Assembly: GCA_947471745.1 (NCBI GenBank)
Contig: CANJKZ010001028.1
Span: 776,501 to 840,500, forward strand
Length of the DNA stretch: 64,000 bases
Reading direction: 5' to 3'
Source of the DNA: Closterium sp. Naga37s-1
Lineage: Eukaryota > Streptophyta > Zygnematophyceae > Desmidiales > Closteriaceae
Part shown: positions 53,920 to 63,889 of the stretch, one piece after another
Position numbering within the stretch: the stretch's first letter is position 1
Layout: every line of letters starts with the position of its first letter
Notes under the pieces: generated by a model
The model's database searches: none
What the model was told of the DNA's origin: nothing
What the model saw: only the letters and a program-made list of their open reading frames with translations
Made by a program: the position numbers and the translations under genes

Positions 53920-55034
53920 GGTCCCTTCTAGGACCGTTTTTTGGGCCCACCACCTGCTGCCCTGCTAGCCACCCTCGCGACCCGTAGGCCCCCTAGGCCC
54001 CGACCCGTCGCCTCTAGCCCGGCCCCTTGTCTCCGTCACCCCTAGCCACGGCCCCTTGGCCCCATTGCCCCTAGCGGCGGCCCCTTGACCCCGTCGCCCC
54101 GTCGCCCTAGCCTCGGCCCCTAGCGACCCGTCGCCCCGTTGCCCTAGCCTCGGCCCCTCGCAACCCGTCGCCCTAGCCTCGGCCCCTAGGGACCCGTCGC
54201 CCCGTCGCCCTAGCCTCGACCCCTAGCGACCCGTCGCCCCTAGCCGCGGCCCCTTGGCCCCGTCGCCCTTAGACGCGGCCCCTTGGCCCCGTCGCCCCTT
54301 GCCGCGGCCCCTCGCGGCCCGTTGCCCCGTCGCCCCTAGCCCTGTCGCCCCTAGCAGCGGGCCCGTCGCCCCGTCGCCCTAGTCTCCGCCCCACGGCCCC
54401 AACCGACCCGTCGCCCAGTCGCACCTCGCCGCGGCCCCTCTCAACCCGTCGCCCCTAGCCGCGGCCCCGTCGCCCCGTCGCCCTAGCCTCGGCCCCCAGC
54501 GACCCGCGACCCGTCGCCCCGTCGCCCTAGCCTCGGCCCCCAGCGACCCGCGACACGTCGCCCCTAGCCGCGGCCCCGTCGCCCTAGCCTTGCCCCCCCC
54601 CCCCCCCCCCCCCTCCCCCCTTCGTTTTTGGCCCCTCGGCCCCTAGGCCCCTCGGCCCCTTGGCCCCTCGGCCCCTTGGACCCCCTTCGTGTTTGGCCCC
54701 TCGGCCCCGCCCCTCAGCCCCTCGGCCCCTAGGCCCCAGGCCCCTCAGCCCTTTGGCCCCTCGGCCCCTAGGCCCCTTCGTGTTTGGCCCCTCGGCCCCT
54801 AGGCCCCTCGACCCCGCCCCTCGGCCCCTTGTTCCCCCCCCCCCCTTTGTGTTTGGCCCCTCGGCCCCTAGGCCCCTCGACACCGGCCCCACGGCCCCCT
54901 CGGCCCCTAGGCCCCAGGCCCCTCGGCCCCTTGGCCTCTCTGCCTCTGCTACTACTGCTACTGCTGCTGCTGCTACTGCTGCTGCTGCTACTACTGCTCC
55001 TGCTGCTACTACTGCTCCTGCGTACTGCGCCACT
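53920..55034 (+). repeat. E leader: GC-rich repeats and GCT tract
   Basis: Tandem units based on GACCCGTCGCCCCGTCGCCC and TAGCCTCGGCCCC (53990-54590), a 21-base C run (54593-54613), then GGCCCCTCGGCCCCTAGG units (54625-54940) and a GCT-rich triplet tract (54951-55024). From 54660 the frame is open into gag, giving an APRPLGP-like extension; the gag ATG at 55035 matches C and D, so I treat the extension as untranslated leader. Confidence 0.85.
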
Positions 55035-56366
55035 ATGGCCTCGCTTCGAGTTCTCGCATTTGATCATAAGGGTAGACCGGTTCAGTTTGACACGTGGCTC
55101 GACGACCTGCAGCTGTACCTACTGAGCGATTCTAAGGACAGTGTCTTGCTGTTTGACCTAGCGTCAGGCGCCGCCACTGCCCCTCCCGCCACAGCTGACA
55201 GTGCGACCCGCTCACAGTGGCTTACTCGCGACGTTGCTCCCCGCTTAACCATTCGCAACCACCTGCCGTTAGCCGAATGCGCTCATTTCGGACAGCACAG
55301 GACAGCACAAGCACTGTACGACGCTGTAGTCGCTCGCTACTCCTCCCCTACCACTGCTGCTCTAGGCCGCCTGCTTCTGCCCTACCTGTTCCCCGAGCTA
55401 TCCGCCTTTGCCACAGTCGAGGACCTGGTTTCCCACCTTCGCGCTAGCGACGCTCGCTACAGCGCTGCCGCCCCCGCTGAGTTCCTTGGCAAGAACCAGC
55501 CCTCGATGTTCATCACCCTCTACTTCATAGTCACTCACCTCCCTGACTCTCTTCGCTCTGTCAGGGGCCACTTTCTCTCTCTTGACCCCACCTCCCTCAC
55601 TGTTGACCTCCTCGAGCAGCATCTCCTCGCAGCTGAGACTAGTGCAGTTGCTGTAGGTGCTGCTCTTGGCACTCCGTGCCCGCCCTTCTTTGAGGGGTGC
55701 TCCCCCTCCCCCCTTACCCCCTCCTACGCCTCTGCTGCTGCTGCAGACGTCTCTGTTGCAAAGGACTTCAGGGCTGCTTCTGCTAGTGCGAAGCGCCGCA
55801 GCAGCAAGGGCAAGTGTGGTAGGGGTGGTGGGAGTGGCAGCGGTGGTGGTGGAGGTGGCAGCGGGAGTAGTGGTGGGGGCAGCAGTGGAGGTGGTGGCGG
55901 CGATGGGACTGGTGGCAGGAGTGGGGGCTCTGGTGGCGGCGGTGGAGGCAGCGGTGGGAGTGGCGGCAGTGGAGGCGGTGAGACTGGCGGCGGTGGGACT
56001 GGCGATCGGCGTGGTGTTTCTGGAGGTGGCCAGTGTCAGCAGCAGCAGCGTCGGAGCGAGACCCAGTCGCCCCAGCAGCTTCGTGAGTGGTTTTTGCAGC
56101 GTGGGGAGTCTGGGGGTAGTGTCAGCTGCCCGTATGTCATTCGTACTGGTGACCGTGCTGGTCAGACATGCGGGCGGCTTCACACTCAGCACCGCTGCTT
56201 CTCCCGCCTCGACGACGCTTGGCGTGCTGAGTTTGGTGACGACGTCGAGCTCCCTCGCTGGGCAGATCTTCTTAGGTCTAGGATTGCAATCTTTGACCTA
56301 GACTTTGATGCTATTCTTTCGGCTATGTATGCTTTGTCTGTTAGTGCTGAGGGTGACTGCTACTAG
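55035..56366 (+). pseudogene. E Gag
   Basis: MASLRVLAFDHKGRPVQFD start, TWLDDLQLYLLSDSKD, VVARYSSPTTAALGRLLLPY, FITLYFIVTHLPDSLRS, VDLLEQHLLAAETSAVAVG, a Gly/Ser-rich tract (55830-56030), Gln-rich QCQQQQRRSETQ, LREWFLQRG, and Cys/His motif CPYVIRTGDRAGQTC then GRLHTQHRC, followed by FDLDFDAILSAMYAL. Ends at TAG 56364-56366 (GDCY-stop), where C has TGG; the frame continues as CVPPDPSIAAAALG. One nonsense change separates Gag from protease in an otherwise intact Gag. Confidence 0.9.
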
Positions 56367-57420
56367 TGTGTGCCGCCTGACCCTAGTATAGCCGCTGCTG
56401 CTCTAGGTGCTAGTGAGTCTGGTACTCTCCCTGGTACTGCGCCTGCTGAGGCCTTGCACACCTTCACGTTGGACTCAGGTGCCTCGCGCTGTTTCTTTCG
56501 TGACAGCACCACCCTCACTCCTCTCCCTGCACATGTCCCGGTCAGACTGGCTAACCCCTCCGGGGGTCCGGTCGTAGCCCGTTCCTCCACTGTACTCCCG
56601 TATCTGGCAGTTCCGTCCGGCTCACTGTCAGGTCTTCACCTCCCCTTGTTCTCTACGAACTTAGTGAGTACCGCTGCCCTTCACGATGCGATGGTCACTA
56701 CCACCACTCCTGGAGGCCAGCGTGTGTCGATCTGCATGTGTACACGGACGGGTCGTCACCTGGCCACGTTCTTTCGTTAGCCAGGGTCGAGTCTGTACAC
56801 ACTCGCTACCGAGCCTTCTCGGGTAGCTGCGTCTGCTCAGGTGTCCTCGTCAGGTCAGGTTCCACCCCCTTGCTTGTAACGCCTCCTGTCGCACCAGACC
56901 CTTCTGTGGCACCACCGCCTGGGTCATCCCTCCCTGCCACGCCTTCGTAGCATGCACTCCCGTCTCCTTGTCTCTGGTCTTCCCAGGTCTCTGCCTCCCC
57001 TCCCTCCCTCGCCTGCTTCGTCTTGCATTCCTTGCGTCGAGGGGCGGCAGCACGTCACTCCTCACTCCTCCTCGTTTCCCCCGACGACTGCTCCCCTGCA
57101 GACTCTCCACATGGACGAGTGGGGCCCCGCCCGCGTAACTGGACAGGGCCGTGAGCGCTACATTCTGCTGGTCATTGACGACTACACGCGGTACACCACG
57201 GTCTTCCTCTTGCGCAGCAAGGGTCAGGTTGCTGAGTTCTTGATCCCCTGGATCGGCACAGTCCGTCTCCAGCTCCGCGAGCGGTTCAGTACGGACCTTC
57301 TTGTCCTACGTCTACACTCTGACAAAGGGTGTGAGTTCTCCTCCAACCTCTTAAGGGACTTTTGTCGTGGGGAGGGCATCCTCCAGTCGTTCACGCTTCC
57401 GGACTCACCTCAGCGAAATG
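56367..57420 (+). pseudogene. E protease and truncated integrase
   Basis: Protease: HTFTLDSGASRCFFRDSTTL (D-S-G). Frame changes near 56740-56950. Integrase: MHSRLLVSGLPRSLPPLPPS, CIPCVEGRQHVTPHS, LHMDEWGPARVTGQG, ILLVIDDYTRYTTVF and LRLHSDKGCEFSSNLL (G-G-E changed to G-C-E). It stops at SPQRN before the catalytic Glu, where the E/F junction falls. Confidence 0.87.
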
Positions 57421-57645
57421 CCCCTATAGGCAAAGTGGGGGAGCACAAGTGGTCACAAGACCAGTCAAGCAAAGCAAAGCAAGCTCAGGGTGGATCACAA
57501 AGTCACCACACAGTCCGAGCACAAGCAAAGGGCCACAAGGCCAGTTCACATGCTGAGTTATATGAAAGAGAGCAAGCAATACAGTGATCATACCCTAGCA
57601 AGTGCAAGCATGCATGTATATATATAGATCACAGTACAAGCAAAG

Positions 57646-60010
57646 TCACGCAGTAAGCAAGTGAGGCAAAGTAGGCACCAGGCCTAACACAGTAGAGAAG
57701 CGCTCATGATCACCAGGCGGAAGTGCCTTGGTGAATATATCAGCAGTGTTGGCTCGAGTGGCCACATAAGCAAGACGAAGCTGGCCACGCTGGTGCAACT
57801 CTCGGGCAAGGAAGTATCGCAGAGCGATGTGCTTCGTTCTGTGCTCCAGTCTGTGCTCCTGACACAAGACAATCATGGCCTTGTTGTATACGTACAGAAC
57901 TGGAGGCGAACGAGGCTTCTTTCCCAAGTCAGTCAGAAGGTAGGTGAGCCAGCGTAGCTCCTGTGTAGCCATGGCCCCGACGTAGATCTCAGCCTCACAA
58001 CTAGAGCTGAGAACCAAAGACGAGCGGGAAGACCGCCAGGAAACAAAGCCGGAACCGAGGCTGAAGGTGTAACCCTGTGACGACCGCTGCGTAGCAGAGT
58101 CGTCAACCCATGAAGCGTCTGCGTGACCGGTGAGGACAACTGGACCCCGTCCTCCAAGCACGAGCCCCATACCTGACGTACTGCACAAGTAGCGCAGTAC
58201 CCTCTTCGCAGCATCCCAGTGCACCTTTCGGTTCCTACCGGGAGCCACGTAGCGAGCTAGGAGGCAGAGAGGGTACGCGAGGTCAGGTCGTGTGCACGTC
58301 ATCAGGTACATGAGGCAACCCACAAGCTCTGGGTACGGACCACTCGGCTCTACGGACTCGTCCGAAGGTGGAGCTGAGAGCGAGTGGCTGGTAGACAGAG
58401 GAGTGGGCTGTGGCGAGGAGAACTGGAAGCCGAAGCGCTGAAGGACCTGGTGCACCATGTGTGACTGAGTCAGTGTGATGGTGCGCCATGCTCTGTCCCG
58501 GGTGATCTGCAAGCCAAGATAGCTGCGCAGTTCACCCAGGTCAGTGTAGGTGTGTCTCTTCTGCAGCTCCGACTTCACAAGGGTCAGTGCCTCTGTGTTA
58601 GCAGTGGGAAAGACAAGGTCGTCAACGTACACGAGGACGTAGAACGGCAGCAGCGAGGTGTCGGTGCGTAGAAATAGCGACGGGTCAGCAGTAGCAGGAG
58701 CAAACCCAAGAGCCGCAAGTGTAGTCCTGAGTGTGTCGTGCCACTTGCAAGGCGCCTGGCGGAGACCGTAGACTGGTCGGCGGAGGCTCCACTGGGTACT
58801 TGCAGGAAACGACCCAGTGAAGCCAGGTGGGCGGCGCAGCCAGATCTCCTCGTGCAGGCTACCCTGCAGGAAAGCCGTGCTGAAGTCCAGAGAGTGCAAC
58901 TCGTAGTCACGCTGAGCAGGGACGTGCAGCAACCCCAGAAAAGTAGTCATCTTTGGGGTGGGGGAAAAGGTCTGGAAGTAGTCAACCCCCTGTCGCTGAC
59001 TGAAGCCTCGAGCAACGTAACGCGCCTTGAAGGCAGGTGGAGAACCCGGCAGCCGCTTCACTCTGAAAATCCACATGCCATCGACTATGTTCGCCCCAGG
59101 TGGGGGAACCTCGTCGACGTAGGTGCCTGTGGACTTCCAGGATGCCATCTCGGCATCCATGGCTGCCTGCCACTGAGAGGAGTAGGGACCCTCTATCGCC
59201 TCTGCGTAAGAGCGCGGGGTCGGGATGTCTGGAGCATCCGGGTCTCCCTCAGGGGCAAGCAGCATGGAAGTGAAACGAGGTATAGCAGCTGCAAGACACT
59301 CAAAGTCCTCCTGCCTGTCCTCAAGGACGTCTGTGCCAAGAGCACACTCACCCCCGACGGACGGAGGACTGGCAGACGCAGACTCAGCAACAAGAGCAGA
59401 GGCGTAGTCTAGACGGCAGGCAGCAGCAAAGTCAAGCAGCTCAGCAACGAGGGCAGACGCAGCAGCAGACTCAAAGGAAGGGTCAGTTACAGCAGTGGCG
59501 AGGAGACGAGAGACACTGGGACTGGTAGCACAAGCGCGGTCAGACTCAGGGTCAGGGACCTCAGGAAGAGAGGACTCAGGAGGAGCAGGCAGAGGAACAC
59601 GCAGTGGAACAGAGGAAGGACGAAGTGTCATAGCATGTGTGCGCAGGACAGGAGAAGGACGCGGACGAGGAACGCGACGACCAGTGCGAACAAGGGAGGC
59701 AGGACAAGACGCAAGCTCACGACGCTTTGTAAGATCGCCGGTCTGCTCAGTGTAAGGAGAGGGAGCAGGTAGTGGGGAGGCTGGCTGTAACGACGGCTGC
59801 GACTTGTCAGGCGGTGGACACAGGAAGGGAGGAGTAAGGCCAGTAGAAGACGGGACGCCAAGAACCTCCTGAAGCGGGGGAACGAAGTACGGTCGCGGCC
59901 GCACAGTGCCTCCAGGGTCAACAGCTCCAGCAACTCCAGCTCTAGCGCCTCCCGCGCTAGTGCCTCCAACTCCAGCGCCTCCAGCTCCAGTGCCACCAGC
60001 ACCTCGCGGA
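57646..60010 (-). pseudogene. F RT-RNase H open frame with linker
   Basis: A long open frame (796 codons with the linker, 57646-60036). Linker GAGGTGAGGAG and VRPRPYFVPPLQEVLG, Pro-rich spacer, RT: DAEMASWKSTGTYVDEVPPP, MWIFRVKRLPGSPPAFKAR, FSPTPKMTTFLGLL, LHSLDFSTAFLQGSL, YGLRQAPCKWHDTLRTTL and catalytic FYVLVYVDDLVF. RNase H: LVGCLMYLMTCTRPDL, HADASWVDD, SSCEAEIYVGAMATQEL, NKAMIVLCQEHRLEHR, NTADIFTKALPPGDHE, ending LPHLLTA. RT and RNase H appear intact, unlike in C, D and G. The catalytic motif shows what C has lost. Confidence 0.92.
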
Positions 60011-61336
60011 GCTGGAGACAGACTGTGCCGATCCAAGGGATCAAGACATCAACGACCTCAACCTTGCTGCGCAAGGGGAAGACCGTGGTGTACCGCGTGT
60101 AGTCTTCAACTACCAGCAGAAAGTAGCGCTCGCGGCCGTGTCCACTGACGCGGGCTGGGCCCCACAAATCCATGTGGAGAGTCTGCAGGGGATCAGTCGT
60201 CGAGGGAAATGAGGAGGAGTGAGGAGCGGCGCGCTGCCGCCCCTCGATGCACGGAAGGCAGGGCGAGGCAAGCGAGGGCGGGAGGGGAGGCAGAGAACAG
60301 GGTAGACCAGAGACAAGAAGACGGGAGTGCATGCCACGAGGCATGGCAGGGAGGGGTGACCCAAGCGGTGGTGCCACAGAAGAGTCTGGTGCGACAGGAA
60401 GCGACAGGAGCAAGAGGCGGCTACCTGACCTGACGCGGACACCTGAGCAGACGCAGCAACCTTAGGAGGCTCGGTAGCGAGTGTGTACAGACTCGAACCT
60501 GGCCGACGAGTGAACGTGGCCAGGTGTTGCCCCGTCCGTGTCCACGTGTAGATCGACACACGCTGACCCCCAGGAGTGGTGGTAGTGACCATCGCATCCT
60601 GGAGGGCAGCGGTACTCACCAAGTTCGTAGAGAACGAGGGGAGGTGAAGACCTGACAGTGAGCCGGACGGAACCGCCAGACACGGGAGGACAGTGGAGGA
60701 ACGGGCAACGACCGGGCCCCCAGAGGGGTCAGCCAGTCTGACCGAGACAGGTGCAGGGAGAGGAGTGAGGGTGGTGCTGTCACGAAAGAAACAGCGCGAG
60801 GCGCCTGAGTCCAACGTGAAGGTGTGCAAAGCCTCAGCAAGCGCAGTACCAGGGAGAGTACCAGACTCACTAGCACCTAAAGCAGCAGCCGCTATATCTG
60901 GGACAGGTGGCACACACAGGTAACAGTCACCCTCAGCACTAGCAGACAAAGCAAACATAGCAGAAAGGATAACATCAAAGTCTAGGTCAAAGATAGCAAC
61001 ATTAGACCTAAGCAAATCTGCCCAGCGAGGGCGCTTGACCTCGTCACTAAACTCAGCACGCCAGGCGTCGTCGAGGCGGGAGAAGCAGCGGTACTGAGTG
61101 TGAAGCTTCCCGCATGTCTGACCAGCACGTTCACCCGTGCGAATGACATACGGACAGCTATCACTACCCCCAGACGTCCCACGCTGAAACAACCACTCAC
61201 GGAGCAGCTGGGGCGACTGGGTCTCGCTCCGACGCTGCTGCTGCTGCCCCTGGCCACCACCAGGGCCTCCACGCCGAGGTCCAGTCCTACCGCCACCAGT
61301 CCCACCGCCTCCACTACCGCCACTCCCACTGCTGCC
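60011..61336 (-). pseudogene. F Gag end, protease, truncated integrase
   Basis: Sense from 61336: Gly-rich tract (GSSGSGGSGGGGTGGGRTG), QQQQRRSETQSPQLLREWL, Cys/His motif CPYVIRTGERAGQTC then GKLHTQYRC, FDLDFDVILSAMFAL, CYLCVPPVPDIAAAALG, protease LDSGASRCFFRDSTTL and RTGQHLATFTRRPGSSLYTL. A frame change near 60350 precedes LHMDLWGPARVSGHG, FLLVVEDYTRYTTVF and LIPWIGTVCLQLRE. Then it jumps to the Gly/Ala linker: the HSDRGGEF and NGIAERR parts, the C-terminal domain and the acidic linker are missing, so no integrase can be made. Confidence 0.88.
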
Positions 61337-61467
61337 TGTCAGAATCAACAGAAGGAATGAATGAACTAGGCAGCAGATGGGTACAAGTATGAAAACCTAA
61401 AAGTGTTGTACCCTATATTGACTACCCCACTACAGCCTAGATAGACTATAGCAGATATGTTTTGACA
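61337..61467 (-). repeat. G 3' LTR
   Basis: 131 bp, TGTCAGAATC to TTTTGACA on the plus strand, same length as the D LTR. The purine tract (sense CCTATGGGTGTG) follows at 61468-61480. Confidence 0.87.
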
Positions 61468-61690
61468 CACACCCATAGGCAAAGTGGGGGAGAACAAGGG
61501 TCACAAGACCATTCAAGAAAGGCAAAGCAAGCTCAGGGTGGATCACAAAGTCACCACGCAGTCTGAGCACAAGGAAATGGCAACAAGGCCAGTTCACATG
61601 CAGAGTTATATAAAGGAGGATAAATTATACATGGAACACAACCTAGCAAGTGTACGCATGTAGGTATAAGTATATAGAGTACAGTACAAG
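61468..61690 (-). other. G 3' untranslated region
   Basis: Shares the conserved block of D, C and F (GGTCACAAGACC-like, CAAGCTCAGGGTGGATCAC, GCCAGTTCACATGCAGAG). About 60 bp that normally hold the RNase H C-terminus and stop are deleted at about 61711. Confidence 0.7.
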
Positions 61691-61710
61691 CAGAGTCAAG
61701 ACGTAAGCAA

Positions 61711-62740
61711 GTGCCTTGGTGAAAACATCAGTAGTGTTGGTTTGAGAGGCCACGTAAGCAAGGCGAAGCTGGCCACGCTGCTGCAACTCTCAAGCAAGGA
61801 AGTAGCGCAGAGCAATGTGCTTCGTTCTGTGCTCCAGTCTGTGCTCCTGGCACAAGGCCAGCATGGCCTTATTGTCGACGTACAGAACTGGAGGAGAACG
61901 AGGCGCCTCTCCCAGGTTGCCCAGCAGGTAGGTAAGCCAGCGTAGCTCCTGTGCAGCCATGGCCCCAGCATAGATCTCAGCCTCACAACTAGAGCTGAGA
62001 ACAGAAGACGAGCGGGTAGACTGCCAAGAGATAGAGCCGGAGCCAAGACTGAAGGTGTAACCCTGTGACGACCGCTGCGTAGCCAAGTCGTCAACCCAGG
62101 AGGCGTCTGCGTGACCAGTGAGGACAACTCGAGCCCGTCCTCCAAGCACTAGCCCCATGCCCGACGTACTGCACAAGTAGCGCAACACCCTCTTCGCAGC
62201 ATCCCAATGCACCTTTCGGTGCCTACCGGGAGCCACGTAGCGAGCCAGAAGGCTGAGAGGGTATGCGAGGTCAGGTCGTGTGCAAGTCATCAGGTACATG
62301 AGGCAGCCCACAAGCTCTGGATACGGGCCACTCGGCTCTACGGACTCGTCCGAAGGTGGAGCTGAGAGCGAGTGACCGGTAGGCAGAAGAGTGGACTGTG
62401 GCGAGGAGTACGAGAAGCCGAAGCGCTGAAGGACTTGCTGCACCATGTGTGACTGAGTCAAGGTAATGGTGCGCTGTGCTCTGTCCCGGGTGATCCGCAA
62501 GCCAAGATAGCTTGTCAGTTCACCCAGGTCAGTGCACGTGTGTCTCTTCTGCAGCTCAGACTTCACGTGGGTGAGTGCCTCAGTGTCACCAATAGCAAAG
62601 ACGAGGTCGTCTACGTACACGAGAACGTAGAACGTCGGCAGAGTGCTGTCAGTGCGTAAAAACAGAGAAGGGTCAGCAGCTGAAGGAGCAAAACCAAGAG
62701 CAGCAAGAGTGGTCCTCAGTGTGTCGTGCCACTCACGCAG
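61711..62740 (-). pseudogene. G RNase H and RT end
   Basis: Reads FYVLVYVDDLVFAIGDTEAL, CTDLGELTSYLGLRI, LVGCLMYLMTCTRPDL, HADASWVDD, SSCEAEIYAGAMAAQEL, NKAMLALCQEHRLEHR and RYFLA, then TGA where relatives have CGA (Arg). The last residues are also lost to a deletion near 61711. A TAG (62743-62745, CAG in F) precedes this part in the YGLRQAP motif. Confidence 0.87.
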
Positions 62741-62743
62741 TGC

Positions 62744-63520
62744 CTAGCGGAGACCGTAGACTGGCCGCCGGAGGCTCCACTGGGTACCAGCAGGAAACGA
62801 CCCAGTGAAGCCTGGTGGGCGGCGCAGCCAGATCTCCTCGTGCAGGCTGCCCTGTAGGAAGGCTGTACTGAAGTCAAGCGAGTGGAGCTCGTAGTCACGA
62901 TGGGCGGCAACGTGCAGCAGTACCTGAAGAGTGGTCATCTTCGGGGTAGGGGAGAAGGTCTGGAAGAAGTCAACTCCCTGTCGCTGACTGAAGCCACGTG
63001 CAACGTAACGCGCCTTGAAGACAGGCGGAGAACCCGGCGGCCGCTTCACCCTGAAGATCCACATGCCATTGACGATGTTCGCCCCACGCGGGGGAACCTC
63101 GTCGACGTAGGTGCCTGTGGACTTCCAGGAAGCCGTCTCGGCGTCCATGGCTGCCTGCCACTGAGAGGAGTAGGGACCCTCTATCGCCTCTGCGTAAGAG
63201 CGCGGGGTCGGGATGTCTGGTGCATCCGGGTCTCCCTCAGGGGCAAGCAGCATGGACACGAGATGAGGTACAGCAGCGGCAAAGCACTCAAACTCCTCCT
63301 GTCTGTCCTCAAGAACGTCCGTGCCAAGAGCACACTCACCCCCGACGGATAGAGGACAGACAGACGCAGACTCACCAACAAGACTAGTGGCGTAGTCGAG
63401 ACGACAGTGAGCAGCAAAGTCGACAAGCTCAGCAACTACGGCAGACGCAGCAGTGGACTCAAAGGAAGGGTCAGTGACAACAGTGGCTAGGAGACGCGTG
63501 ACAGTAGGACTAGCAGTACG
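62744..63520 (-). pseudogene. G reverse transcriptase, N-terminal part
   Basis: From the linker end (ASPTVTRLLATVVTDPSFES) through CALGTDVLEDRQEEFECFA, LLAPEGDPDAPDIPTPRSY, ETASWKSTGTYVDEVPPRG, MWIFRVKRPPGSPPVFKAR, FSPTPKMTTLQVLLHVA, LHSLDFSTAFLQGSL and RRPVYGLR, then the TAG. Its upstream edge fuses to host exon sequence in another frame. Confidence 0.87.
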
Positions 63521-63792
63521 AAGGGGACCTCCACGCAGCCATCATGCGTGGCGGGCCCCTCAAAATCCTCCACTTCGTCCTCATGCAGCTTGAACTTGAA
63601 GCGCGTGGGTCGCCCGTCAGAGTCAACGCCCTCGACTGTCACCTCCCTGTTTCCTCCATGCCCATGACGCGCGAGGAAAGGGGATAGCCGCTCGCTTACG
63701 CCGCCACCGAAGTCGTGGCTGCAGTCAACGTAGCGAGACTCAATGTGAGAGGTGGTGTGCCTTATCTGCCCATAGACGCCGGCATAATCCAG
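63487..63792 (-). pseudogene. Host gene, downstream exon, truncated by element G
   Basis: The exon begins after an AG acceptor (sense TTCAACCCAG, then CTGGATTATGCC) and encodes LDYAGVYGQIRHTTSHIESR, YVDCSHDFGGGVSERLSPFL, a His/Gly stretch, VTVEGVDSDGRPTRFKFKLH and EDEVEDFEGPATHDG. Reading continues about 12 codons into G (VLLVLLSRVS) to a TAG at 63487-63489, so the natural C-terminus is lost. Phase 0 with the upstream exon. See the upstream exon for family. Confidence 0.6.
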
Positions 63793-63889
63793 CTGGGTTG
63801 AACACGGAAAGGAAATTAATGTTAGTGAGACACAGTATACAATAAAGCAAATGTACTAAGACCTAGAAAACCACCAGTAACATGCTCAC
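63793..63889 (-). other. Spliceosomal intron, 97 bp
   Basis: Sense GAG|GTGAGC donor and TTCCTTTCCGTGTTCAACCCAG acceptor with a pyrimidine-rich stretch; A/T-rich relative to the flanking exons. Joining the exons keeps the frame (phase 0). Confidence 0.65.

Larger units (their letters stand above)
53794..57420 (+). mobile_element. Copia element E, 5' half only
   Basis: Plus strand: 114-bp 5' LTR, PBS, GC-rich leader, gag, protease and part of integrase. It breaks off at 57420 inside the integrase (SPQRN where relatives have SPQQNGIAE) and is fused to the 3' region of F, which lies in the opposite orientation. RT, RNase H and 3' LTR are missing. Confidence 0.85.
57421..61336 (-). mobile_element. 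Copia element F, no LTRs, integrase core deleted
   Basis: Minus strand: 3' untranslated region (57421-57645), RNase H and RT (57646-59900), Gly/Ala linker, integrase N-terminal part, protease and the C-terminal end of Gag (to 61336). Both ends are cut, by the E fusion on the left and the G LTR on the right. Most of the integrase catalytic core is lost near 60010. Confidence 0.88.
61337..63520 (-). mobile_element. Copia element G, 3' half, fused to host gene
   Basis: Minus strand: 3' LTR (61337-61467), 3' untranslated region, RNase H, RT and part of the upstream linker, ending abruptly near 63520 inside host-gene coding sequence. The 5' half (LTR, gag, protease, integrase) is missing. No duplication is recognised: left flank CTGCC, right flank AGGGG. 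The truncation therefore looks like a later deletion or recombination. Confidence 0.87.
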
